DNA of 60,810 bases from an uncultured bacterium. GTDB lineage: Bacteria; Actinomycetota; Coriobacteriia; Coriobacteriales; Coriobacteriaceae. Under the pieces are notes generated by a model. It had not been told where the DNA came from, ran no database searches, and saw only the letters and a list, made by a program, of their open reading frames with translations. The DNA is taken from the NCBI GenBank assembly GCA_905214905.1, contig CAJMNK010000003.1:1-60810 (forward strand), given 5' to 3'. Shown one piece after another: positions 33,863-41,964 of this stretch (positions are counted from its first letter, which is position 1; each line of letters begins with the position of its first letter). Made by a program: the position numbers and the translations under genes.

Positions 33863-35254
33863 TTATCCCCGCTCACACATCTCGGCAAACGAGATCAGCT
33901 TGACGTCTCCCTTACTCTCCGCTGCATCCCGACATCCCTGCGTAAAGCCGCTTTTTGAGAATAGTGCATAGCTTTTTCGTTGCCGCCTAAAGAGCTCGCT
34001 TCGGTATACGAGCTTTTGCAGCACGTCTTCGCCCACCAGTTCATTGCGCCATTTGCACTCCGCAAACAACGCAGCGCCCTCGCCATCGTCAACAATCAAG
34101 TCGATTTCTTCCTGCGTATGTGTGCGATTATCCGTCCCCCACCAGCGCCCGACGCTCGCCGGAACCACATCGAACTGGCCCGCCCGCGCAAGTTCGTACA
34201 CGTATTGTCTGCATATAAGCTCAAAGACCGTACCCATGTAATCCGATATGTGCGGCTCAATGCGCTTATACGCCATCTCGGCCATATCGTTTTGAATCAG
34301 CCCGATGTTCTGCGGCACAAACTTGTACCAGAACCTAAACATCTGGTCGCTCAGCAGATACACGGCTCGCTTATTGCTCGTCTCGTTTAGGGGCAGCTCG
34401 CGCTCGACAATCCCAAGCGACGCCAGCTTATCCACATAGCTCTTAACGTTGCTCGCAGGGATTCCCGTGGAGCTCGCAATCTCCGAGATTCTCGAGCGCC
34501 CCTGGGCAATTGCCTGCACGATCGCATCATATTGCTCGGGATTGCGGCACTCTTGCAATAGCAGGTTACTCGGCTCCTCAAAGAGATAGCCCGTAGGAGT
34601 AAGAAAAAGACGTTTGATGTTGTCCTTGAGCGATACGGCAGGGTCGACTTTCTCGATATATGCAGGAATGCCGCCCGTCATGCCGTAGCAAACCGCAGCG
34701 TCTTCGCGACCCATGCTCTGCCACAGGCCGAGGGTCGTCGTAAAATCGAGCGGCATGATCTTAAACTGGGCTGTACGTCTTCCGTATAGCGGGCTCTCGT
34801 AGCCCAACACCTGTTCCTCCATAAACGAAAGAGACGAGCCGCATAGAATCAGCATGAGCCTGGTCTCTTTGTACAGGTGATCAATCTTGTCTTGCAGCAA
34901 CGAGCTGATCTCGGGATTCGATTGGGCGAGATAGGGATACTCGTCAATTACGACAATCAAACGTTCCGTGCGAGCCATGGTGGCCAATGCATCGAACGCC
35001 TCGTCAAAACTACGAAACGACACACCTGCAGCACCAACCGAACCCGCAAGTATCGCCTGGCTAAAGCCGTGCAGATTTGCCTCTGCATTGGTACGACGAG
35101 CTTGAAAGTAAATAGCCTTCTTGCCTTGGATGAACTCTGTGATAAGGCGCGTTTTGCCCACACGACGACGGCCGTAAATCACAGGCATCTCAAAGGAGTC
35201 CGTGTCATACAGTCGATTGAGCTCGGACATTTCCGCTGTTCTTCCGATAAACAT
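33863..35254 (-). CDS. ATP-binding protein with DUF234-type nuclease-like C terminus
   Basis: STAND-like ATPase of 463 residues. Walker A is GRRRVGKT (28-35) and Walker B LIVVIDEYP (about 98-106). A winged helix follows (RISEIASSTGIPASNVKSYVDKL). The C-terminal domain contains EIDLIVDD and ALFAECKWR, which match a PD-(D/E)xK nuclease core (Glu-Asp-Glu-Lys). These archaeal-type ATPase plus DUF234 proteins are common in gut anaerobes and of unknown role; defence or mobile-element functions have been suggested for relatives. Its promoter is buried in a 52-bp palindrome, and copies of one repeat family flank it. Confidence 0.85.
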   Translation of the reverse strand: MFIGRTAEMSELNRLYDTDSFEMPVIYGRRRVGKTRLITEFIQGKKAIYFQARRTNAEANLHGFSQAILAGSVGAAGVSFRSFDEAFDALATMARTERLIVVIDEYPYLAQSNPEISSLLQDKIDHLYKETRLMLILCGSSLSFMEEQVLGYESPLYGRRTAQFKIMPLDFTTTLGLWQSMGREDAAVCYGMTGGIPAYIEKVDPAVSLKDNIKRLFLTPTGYLFEEPSNLLLQECRNPEQYDAIVQAIAQGRSRISEIASSTGIPASNVKSYVDKLASLGIVERELPLNETSNKRAVYLLSDQMFRFWYKFVPQNIGLIQNDMAEMAYKRIEPHISDYMGTVFELICRQYVYELARAGQFDVVPASVGRWWGTDNRTHTQEEIDLIVDDGEGAALFAECKWRNELVGEDVLQKLVYRSELFRRQRKSYALFSKSGFTQGCRDAAESKGDVKLISFAEMCERG

Positions 35255-35270
35255 AGGCCGTCCTTCCTTT

Positions 35271-35322
35271 ACGTTATAGCTAGCTATATTATACCTTCAT
35301 ATAATACAGCTAGCTATAACGT
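35271..35322. promoter_or_regulatory. 52-bp palindrome over the ATPase promoter
   Basis: Perfect 15-bp outer arms (ACGTTATAGCTAGCT/AGCTAGCTATAACGT) continue inward with one mismatch to a 6-nt loop. On the minus strand it contains TATAAT, a fitting -10 element for the ATPase, so a bound protein would block transcription. The start codon is 17 bp away. Confidence 0.75.
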
Positions 35323-35375
35323 AATCCGACAAGCGGCGCACGCAAAAGGGGCGGTACACCACCGCACGTGGACCG

Positions 35376-35430
35376 TTCCGGAAAGCGCATCCCATTCTGA
35401 ACGCCAATTCTGGGACGCGGCTTCCGCTCC
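35376..35430. repeat. solitary copy of the 62-bp repeat family
   Basis: GGAAAGCGCATCCC and CTGGGACGCGGCTTCC, separated by about 14 bp, reproduce the right arm, linker and left arm of the array at 33541-33862, so the ATPase gene is bracketed by this family. Confidence 0.8.
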
Positions 35431-35434
35431 AAAC

Positions 35435-35466
35435 AAAAGGCCCCAGCTCGCGATGGAGTTGGGGCC
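35435..35466 (-). terminator. intrinsic terminator after xdh
   Basis: On the minus strand GGCCCCAACTC and GAGCTGGGGCC pair (one G-U) with a 6-nt loop, then TTTTGTTTG. It ends the permease-ssnA-ygfK-ferredoxin-xdh unit, about 70 bp after the xdh stop. Confidence 0.85.
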
Positions 35467-35534
35467 AAAGGCGCAGCGTATGTAGTTGATGCTCAGCGCG
35501 AACAGCTCATCAGCAATGCCGTCCGCGCTCTACC

Positions 35535-38312
35535 CTACCCGCGGTGACGGGCGCGGCTGTACGGCGTATCCACCATGGGCAGATCCGGGCGCAGCTTGCC
35601 GTCAAATGCGCGGTAGGCGTTCTGTACGGCGGGCGCCGTGGGGATCGTTGCGATCTCGCCGACGCCCTTGCCGCCGTATGCCACAGGCAGCAGCTCGTCC
35701 TTCTCAACGTAGATGGCGTGGATATCCGGAATCTCGGGCGCACGGAACAGCCCGAGCGTACCGTACCTTGCCTGGGGCACGCAGTCCTTGAGCGGCCAGT
35801 CCTCGGTCAGTGCATAACCCATACCCATGAGCACGCCGCCTTCGATCTGACCCTGGATGGAGATGGGATTGACCACCTTGCCGGAATCGTGCGCAGCATA
35901 GACCTCGCTCACGCGGCCGTCATCATCCAGAATGACCACATGCGTGGCAAAACCGTAGCAGATGTGGCTCTTGGGGTTGGGAACGTCGGCGCCCAGCTTG
36001 TCGGTCGGCTCCAGGTACACGTACCCAAACTCGCAGCCCTCGAGCGCCTTGATGGCGGCAGCGGGATCTTGAGGATGCATACCCTGGCCGGCGACGAGTT
36101 CCTGTGTGTGCAGCTGATAGGCGCGACCGTCGTCGTACTCGATCTTGACGCCATCACCATGGGCGCTCACAGGAGCCTCGGGTGCGGACTTGCCGGCCTC
36201 GATGTCAAGCATGGCATCGCGCAGCAGGAAGGCGGCACCGCGCACGGCCTCGCCGGTCACGACCGTCTGACGCGAGCCAGACGTGGTGCCGGAGTCGGGA
36301 GCGTTCTCGGTGGAGCACTCGCCGTTAGCAATGCAGCTCAGCGGCAGACCGCATGCCTCGGCAACGTCCTGCAAAAAGACGGTGTTGCAGCCCTGGCCGA
36401 TGTCGGACGTGGCGGCGTAGACCACGGCGCGGCCATCCTCGACGCGAATCTTGCAGCGGCCGGCATCGGGCAGGCCCACGCCCACGCCGGCATTCTTCAT
36501 GGCGCAGGCAATGCCGGCGTGGCCGGGATGCGCGTAGTAGGCGTCCTTGACCTCGAGCAGCGTCTCCTTAAGCGCCGTGGAGCAATCGGCAATCTGGCCG
36601 TTGGGCAGAACCTCGCCCGGCTCGATAGCGTTACGGTAGCGGATCTCCCACGGATCCAGGCCGACTTTCTCGGCCAGCAGGTCGATCAGGCTCTCGAGCG
36701 CAAACTCGGACTGGCAAACGCCAAATCCTCGGTACGCACCGGCGGGCGGGTTGTTGGTGTAGTAGCCAAAGCCGCGGATGTCGGTGTTCTGGTACTTGTA
36801 GGGGCCAACGGCATGCGTGCAGGCGCGCTCGAGCACCGGACCGCACAGCGACGCGTAGGCGCCGGTGTCAAAGTTGATCTCGCAGTCCAGACCGGTAAAG
36901 TTGCCCTCGGCGTCGCAACCCAGCGTAAAGGTGCCGTCCATGGCATGACGCTTGGGATGGAAGGCAAGCGACTCGGCACGCGTGAGCTTGCACTTCACGG
37001 GACGCTGGAACTTATATGCGGCGAGCGCAGCCAGGTGCTGGATGGACACGTCCTCCTTGCCGCCAAAGCCGCCGCCCACGAGCATGGTCTCGACGACCAC
37101 GCGCTCGGGTTCGTTATCCCAGCCAAACATGTGGGCACACTCTTTGCGCGTATCGTAGGCACCTTGATCGGTCGACTGCACCTTGACGCCGTTCTTGTAC
37201 GGGAAGGCGACGGCGCACTCGGGCTCCAAGAAGGCATGCTCGGTAAAGGGCGTGGTAAAGCGCTGCGTCACGGTGAACGCGCTCTCCGCCAGTGCCTTGG
37301 CGGCGTCGCCACGCGTCACGTGACGGCTCTGGCATACATTGTCCTTGAGCTCCACCGTGTTGCCAAAGGCAAAGAAGCTGTCGTGCAGGCGTGGGGCGTC
37401 GGCAGCCCTGGCCTCGACAATGTTACGCACGGGCTCCAGCGGCTCGTAGTCAATCTTTACGAGCTTCTTGGCCTTCTCGAGCGTCGCCTCGTCCTCGGCA
37501 ACCACCAGCACGATGGCGTCACCCACGCAGCGGGTGATATCGCCCTGGGCGATCATGACGTCCCAGTCCTGGATAAGGTGGCCGACCTGGTTGACTGGCA
37601 CGTCCTCGGCGCGCAGAATGCCCACCACGCCGGGCAGGGCCTCGGCCTTGGAGGTATCGATGGAGAGCACGCGGGCGCGCGGGTACTTGGAGCGCACGGC
37701 GCTGGCATAGGTCAGGCCCGGCTGATCGAGTTCGTCGATGTCGTCGGGGTACTTACCCTCGCCGAGCACCTTCTTGCGCACGTCGATACGGAAGGCACGC
37801 TTGCCCACGCCGTAGTCGTCGCCGCGCTCCAAGTCCTCGTCGATCTGCTTTTCGCCGCGGAGCACCGCGGCCGCCAGCGAAATGCCCTCGATGATCTTTT
37901 TGTAGCCAGTGCAACGGCAGACGTTGCCGCGGATGGCGTACTTGATCTGCTCCTCGGTGGGCTCGGGATCCTCGGCGATGAGCGCTGCACCCGCCATGAC
38001 CATGCCGGGGATGCAAAAACCGCACTGCACGGCGCCCACGGCGCCAAAGGCGTACACAAAGGCCTCGCGCACGTCCTCGGGCAGGCCCTCGACGGTCACG
38101 ATGTTGCGGCCGGCGGCAAGAGCGGTGGTCAGCACGCACGCCTTGACGGCCGCACCGTCCACGTGGATGGTGCAGGTGCCGCAGGCGCCCTCGGAGCAGC
38201 CGTCCTTGGCGGAGTGAATGTGCAGGTCGTCGCGCAGATAACGCAGCAACGGTTTGTTTTGGGTCGTCGTGCGCTCGACGCCGTTAACGGTAAAAGTGAA
38301 TTCCTGTGCCAT
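35535..38312 (-). CDS. xdh: fused [2Fe-2S]/molybdopterin xanthine-dehydrogenase-type hydroxylase (Se-dependent type)
   Basis: Purine hydroxylase of 925 residues. The N-terminal plant-type ferredoxin cluster is CSEGACGTC (about 39-47). The second [2Fe-2S] domain has CGFC and CRC. The large molybdopterin domain shows GGGFGGKED, AGAYRGFG, DIGQGCNTV and GVGEIATIPTAPAV, the last holding the expected catalytic glutamate. No FAD domain is present. This fused layout fits the selenium-dependent xanthine dehydrogenase subfamily; selenium would be a labile cofactor ligand, not selenocysteine, consistent with YqeB, YqeC and XdhC nearby. Follows the ferredoxin-like gene by 12 bp. Confidence 0.9.
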   Translation of the reverse strand: MAQEFTFTVNGVERTTTQNKPLLRYLRDDLHIHSAKDGCSEGACGTCTIHVDGAAVKACVLTTALAAGRNIVTVEGLPEDVREAFVYAFGAVGAVQCGFCIPGMVMAGAALIAEDPEPTEEQIKYAIRGNVCRCTGYKKIIEGISLAAAVLRGEKQIDEDLERGDDYGVGKRAFRIDVRKKVLGEGKYPDDIDELDQPGLTYASAVRSKYPRARVLSIDTSKAEALPGVVGILRAEDVPVNQVGHLIQDWDVMIAQGDITRCVGDAIVLVVAEDEATLEKAKKLVKIDYEPLEPVRNIVEARAADAPRLHDSFFAFGNTVELKDNVCQSRHVTRGDAAKALAESAFTVTQRFTTPFTEHAFLEPECAVAFPYKNGVKVQSTDQGAYDTRKECAHMFGWDNEPERVVVETMLVGGGFGGKEDVSIQHLAALAAYKFQRPVKCKLTRAESLAFHPKRHAMDGTFTLGCDAEGNFTGLDCEINFDTGAYASLCGPVLERACTHAVGPYKYQNTDIRGFGYYTNNPPAGAYRGFGVCQSEFALESLIDLLAEKVGLDPWEIRYRNAIEPGEVLPNGQIADCSTALKETLLEVKDAYYAHPGHAGIACAMKNAGVGVGLPDAGRCKIRVEDGRAVVYAATSDIGQGCNTVFLQDVAEACGLPLSCIANGECSTENAPDSGTTSGSRQTVVTGEAVRGAAFLLRDAMLDIEAGKSAPEAPVSAHGDGVKIEYDDGRAYQLHTQELVAGQGMHPQDPAAAIKALEGCEFGYVYLEPTDKLGADVPNPKSHICYGFATHVVILDDDGRVSEVYAAHDSGKVVNPISIQGQIEGGVLMGMGYALTEDWPLKDCVPQARYGTLGLFRAPEIPDIHAIYVEKDELLPVAYGGKGVGEIATIPTAPAVQNAYRAFDGKLRPDLPMVDTPYSRARHRG

Positions 38313-38324
38313 GGCGATTCCCCT

Positions 38325-38804
38325 CTACACGCCGGCGGCGATGCCGGTGCGGTCGTGGATGGCGCCGTGCGGGCAGACGACGGCGCACATGCCGCACGAC
38401 AGGCAGTCCGCGCCGTCGATATGGGCGCAGTTGTCCTCGATGCGGATAGCGCCGGCAGGGCACTTTTTGGCGCACATGCCGCAACCGATGCAGCTCGTGT
38501 CGCAGATCTTGCGCGCAATGGCGCCCTTATCGGTGTTGTTGCAGCGCACCAGGATGTTCTGGTAGCCGGGAACGAAGGCAATCACGCGCTGCGGGCACGC
38601 CATGCCGCACAGGCCACAGCCCGTGCACTTTGAGCGATCCACGCGAGCGATGCCATCGACCAGCGCAATGGCGCCGTGGGGGCAGGCCGTGACGCAGGCG
38701 CCACAGCCAATGCAGCCTTCGTTGCAGCGGGCGTCGCCGCCTGCGGAGGCACAACCGCTTCCGCAGGCAACGTAGGCCACGTTATGTTGAATGGATTTGG
38801 CCAT
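38325..38804 (-). CDS. four-cluster [4Fe-4S] ferredoxin-like protein
   Basis: Electron carrier of 159 residues with four CxxCxxCxxxCP motifs (CIGCGACVTACP, CTGCGLCGMACP, CIGCGMCAKKCP, CLSCGMCAVVCP), so up to four [4Fe-4S] clusters. There is no transmembrane segment. The cysteine-rich N terminus (CGSGCASAGGDARC) resembles RnfB-type spacing. Encoded between ygfK and xdh with only 11-12 bp gaps, it probably passes electrons between Xdh and YgfK. Confidence 0.88.
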   Translation of the reverse strand: MAKSIQHNVAYVACGSGCASAGGDARCNEGCIGCGACVTACPHGAIALVDGIARVDRSKCTGCGLCGMACPQRVIAFVPGYQNILVRCNNTDKGAIARKICDTSCIGCGMCAKKCPAGAIRIEDNCAHIDGADCLSCGMCAVVCPHGAIHDRTGIAAGV

Positions 38805-38815
38805 AAGAGACTCGC

Positions 38816-41815
38816 CTATTTCTTAAGAAGGTACGGATAGTTGTCGCGCACGGCCTTGATGGTCAGGCGGACGGCCTCGGGAAGGCCGGTGTTGACGGCA
38901 TCGACCGAGACGGTGCGGACCGTGCCGGCGACGCGGACCTTAAAGTGATCCTCGTCCACGGCCAGGAAGCCCTCGTTCTCGGAGTTCTCCATGTCCTGCT
39001 CGCTCCAGAACAGGGTGAGTTTGTCCTTGTAGGGACGACCCTCCTGGTAGGGGCAGAACACGGCGCAGTTGCCGCACTCGTTGCACATGCCGTCGACGTG
39101 AACGACCTGATGCTTGGCCAGGCCCGGCACCTTGATGGCAACGTTGGCGCGGTTGGGGCACACGTCGCAGCAGACCTCGCACACCGAACCGCAGCCCAGG
39201 CAGCGGGTCTTGGTGCAGTTGCGCTTGTCGCGGCACAGCGACCCCTTGCGCTCGTAGCAGGTGTCCTCGCGACCGGCCTGAGCATTCTGGTCGGCGTACT
39301 TGTTAAAGTCCGCGCCGGCGATGGCGCGGGCGACTTCGGCGGCGTCGGCAATAGCCTCGACCACGGTGGCCGGACCGCGACGGCAATCGCCTGCAGCCCA
39401 GACGCCCTCGACGCCGGTGGAGGTGGCGGCAAGGCGGCCGCGACGGTCGTGCTCGACGCCCGCGGCGTCGTACAAGCTGGCATCGATGCCCTCGCCCACG
39501 GCGCAGATCACCGTGGTGGCGGGAAGCTCAACGGTCTCGCCCGTGGCGACAGGGCTGCGACGGCCGCTTGCATCCGGCTCGCCAAGCTCCATAACGTCGC
39601 AGGTCAGCACGGCGCCGTTAAGTGCCTTGGGCGCCAGCAGCTCGCAGAACTCAACGCCGTCGGCAAGAGCAAGATCAAGCTCTTCCTCGTCGGCGGGCAT
39701 CTGCTTCTTGGTGCGGCGATACACCAGGCGCACGTTCTTCACACCAGCCAGGCGCCTGGCCACGCGAGCCGCGTCCATGGCGGTGTTGCCGGCGCCGATG
39801 ACCACGACGTCCTCGCCCAGCTCGAGCTTCTCGCCCTTCTTGGCGGCCTCGAGGAACTCCAGCACGTCGAGCTCGGCGCCCTCGCCCAAGCCCGCTGAGC
39901 CGGGCATCCAGGCGCCGGTGGCCACGACTACGTCGGTAAAGCCCTGGGCCTTGAGGTCGTCAATGGAATCCACGCGAGCGTTGAGCTGCACCTTGGCGCC
40001 AAAGGCCAGGCAGAGCTCGGCATCGTGGGAGATATCGTCGCTCGCAATACGGAACTCGGGGATCACGTGACGGACCACGCCGCCGAGCGAGTCGCGGGCC
40101 TCAAAGATGGTGACGGGCACGCCGGCACGCGTCAGGAAGAACGCCGTCGCCAGACCGGCCGGGCCGCCGCCGATAACGGCAACGTTGCGCTCGCCGTCGT
40201 TGGCGATGGCCTGGGCGCGCAGCTTGGGCAGCACGGCGGACATGGCCTCACGGGCGGCCTTGAGCTTGCTGGCGCGAATCTGGGCACCCTCGGGCTCGTA
40301 GAACGCACGCTCGCAGGCACGGCCGCAGGGATGCGGGCAGATGGTGCCGGTAATGAACGGCAGGGCGTTGCGCTCGATGATGATGTTGAGCGCGTCCTCG
40401 TAGCGGCCCTCGTCAACAGCCGCCAGGTAGGCGGGAATATCCTGCTGGATGGGGCAGCTCGTACGGCACGGCGTGGTAAAGCAGTCGGAAAGCGGGCTCT
40501 TGCCGGCGACCTTGCGGTCGGGCAGCGGACGCAGCGGCTTCTTGTAGAGCGGGTTGGTAAGCGAATCGGTCTGGATCGCGGTCACGGCCTCGAGCGAGAC
40601 GCCCGCGAACGGCTTGCCGTCCAGGTCGGTAAACTCGCCAGCCATCTGGCTAAAGCGCTCGTAACCGCCGGGCTTGAGCACGTCGGTCGCCAGGGTGACG
40701 GGCCAAATGCCGGCATCGTACAGGGCGCGGATGTTGTAGACCGTGGCACCGCCGGAGTAGCTGATGCGCAGCTTGCCATCGAACTGCTCGGTAATGCGGC
40801 GGGCAGCCTCGATGGTCAGCGAGAACAGCGAACGGCCCGACATGTACATCTCGGTGGAGGGCAGCTCGTTTCTCGTCACGTCGACGGGGAACGTGTTGGT
40901 CAGCTTGACGCCAAACTCCAGGCCGCGCTCGGCGCACAGGGCAATCAGGCGCTCGAACATGGGCACGGCGTCGACCCACTGCAAGTCCTCGCGGAAGTGC
41001 GTATCGTCGAAGACGATGTAGTCAAAGCCCAGCTCGTTGAGGCGCTGGCGGGCAAACTCATAGCCCAGCAGCGTGGGGTTGCACTTGATGTAGGTGTTGA
41101 GGCCCTTCTCGGTGATCAGATAGGTCGCGATGCGCTCGATCTCCGCCGGCGGGCAGCCGTGCAGGGTGGACTCGGTGATGGAGTTGGAGACGCGCGCCGG
41201 GATGGACTCGACAAACGCGGCATCGACATGCTCAAACTTGTCCAGGTTAGCGAGCGCCCATGCGCGGCACTCGTTCCAGACGTCGGAGCCGCTGGCGTCC
41301 TTCATGCCCTCGATGTAGGCATCGACCTTGGGGCTCTTAATACCCTCCAGGTCATAGCCCACCGACATGTTGAAGACAAAGCCGTCCGGGCTGCCCAGAC
41401 CATACTCGCGAGCGATCAGGTGACAGGCAAACCATGCCTTCACGTACTCGGCAAAGGCCTGCGGAACCTCGAGCTCGGTCGACCATTCGCAGTTGTAGCA
41501 CTCGTCCTGCGCCACAATGCAGGGCTTGTTGACGCAACGGGAAAGCTCCTCGCCGTCCATAACCTGGACGGTCTTGAGCTCAAAGAAGCGGGAACCGGCC
41601 ACGTAGGATGCCACGATGTTCTGGGCAAGCTGTGTATTGGGGCCGGCGGCCGGGCCAAACGGAGTCTCGATGCGCTCGTCAAAAATGGGAAGCGCACCCT
41701 CCTGGTTGGTCGTGACCATCTTGCGCACGCCAAAGATGGCGTCCTGGGTCTTGTGCTCCTCGATGATCCAGTTCATCAGCTGCGAAAACGGGATCGGCCT
41801 CATGATGTCGCTCAT
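38816..41815 (-). CDS. ygfK: YgfK flavin/iron-sulfur oxidoreductase (annotated as putative selenate reductase subunit)
   Basis: Protein of 999 residues. The N-terminal half resembles a dihydroorotate-dehydrogenase-like barrel. CRTSCPIQQDIPAYL opens a GltD-type domain with two dinucleotide motifs (VAVIGGGPAGLATAFFL and VVVIGAGNTAMDAARVA). The C terminus holds cysteine clusters CLGCGSVCEVCCDVCP and CNECGNCAVFCP. Known in purine-degrading clusters as a reductase acting on the ring, with NAD(P)H as likely electron source. I choose the ATG of MSDIMRPIPF, which has GAGGAG upstream; the open frame extends 41 codons further. Confidence 0.92.
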   Translation of the reverse strand: MSDIMRPIPFSQLMNWIIEEHKTQDAIFGVRKMVTTNQEGALPIFDERIETPFGPAAGPNTQLAQNIVASYVAGSRFFELKTVQVMDGEELSRCVNKPCIVAQDECYNCEWSTELEVPQAFAEYVKAWFACHLIAREYGLGSPDGFVFNMSVGYDLEGIKSPKVDAYIEGMKDASGSDVWNECRAWALANLDKFEHVDAAFVESIPARVSNSITESTLHGCPPAEIERIATYLITEKGLNTYIKCNPTLLGYEFARQRLNELGFDYIVFDDTHFREDLQWVDAVPMFERLIALCAERGLEFGVKLTNTFPVDVTRNELPSTEMYMSGRSLFSLTIEAARRITEQFDGKLRISYSGGATVYNIRALYDAGIWPVTLATDVLKPGGYERFSQMAGEFTDLDGKPFAGVSLEAVTAIQTDSLTNPLYKKPLRPLPDRKVAGKSPLSDCFTTPCRTSCPIQQDIPAYLAAVDEGRYEDALNIIIERNALPFITGTICPHPCGRACERAFYEPEGAQIRASKLKAAREAMSAVLPKLRAQAIANDGERNVAVIGGGPAGLATAFFLTRAGVPVTIFEARDSLGGVVRHVIPEFRIASDDISHDAELCLAFGAKVQLNARVDSIDDLKAQGFTDVVVATGAWMPGSAGLGEGAELDVLEFLEAAKKGEKLELGEDVVVIGAGNTAMDAARVARRLAGVKNVRLVYRRTKKQMPADEEELDLALADGVEFCELLAPKALNGAVLTCDVMELGEPDASGRRSPVATGETVELPATTVICAVGEGIDASLYDAAGVEHDRRGRLAATSTGVEGVWAAGDCRRGPATVVEAIADAAEVARAIAGADFNKYADQNAQAGREDTCYERKGSLCRDKRNCTKTRCLGCGSVCEVCCDVCPNRANVAIKVPGLAKHQVVHVDGMCNECGNCAVFCPYQEGRPYKDKLTLFWSEQDMENSENEGFLAVDEDHFKVRVAGTVRTVSVDAVNTGLPEAVRLTIKAVRDNYPYLLKK

Positions 41816-41964
41816 AATGAGCTCCTCTCTGTAACGCCCGGCGAGACCGCGCGGCGGGCGCAAATACGGTGTAGCGCTAGCACAGCGCCGGCGACCCCGC
41901 GGAGGTCGCCTATACGCGCGTCGGATGCGGCGAAACATCCGACGCGCGCGAATCTACTTGTGAA
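41816..41964 (-). other. ssnA-ygfK spacer with two strong hairpins
   Basis: Hairpin GGCGACC-N7-GGTCGCC (41890-41910) and a 13-bp perfect stem CGCGCGTCGGATG/CATCCGACGCGCG (41915-41948) lie in tandem. No U-tract follows, so they are more likely mRNA-stabilising or processing structures than terminators. Confidence 0.65.

Noticed and set aside
33528..33888. Minus-strand open frames through the 62-bp array
   Set aside because: They translate the repeat in different frames with no start signal. The period of 62 is not a multiple of three, so the frames are accidental.
35544..38633. Very long open frame on the plus strand opposite xdh (over 1000 codons)
   Set aside because: It is the antisense shadow of the GC-rich xdh gene. 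The minus-strand protein has all enzyme motifs, and the shadow has none and no ribosome site.
35535..41815. Selenocysteine (in-frame TGA) in the selenium-associated enzymes
   Set aside because: xdh, ygfK and ssnA read through without internal stop codons. The selenium here is expected as a labile cofactor ligand, so no Sec codon is needed.
38816..41815. Literal selenate reductase function of YgfK
   Set aside because: The name comes from early family annotation. Cluster context with SsnA, HyuA, YgeW, YgeX and YgeY points to purine metabolism.
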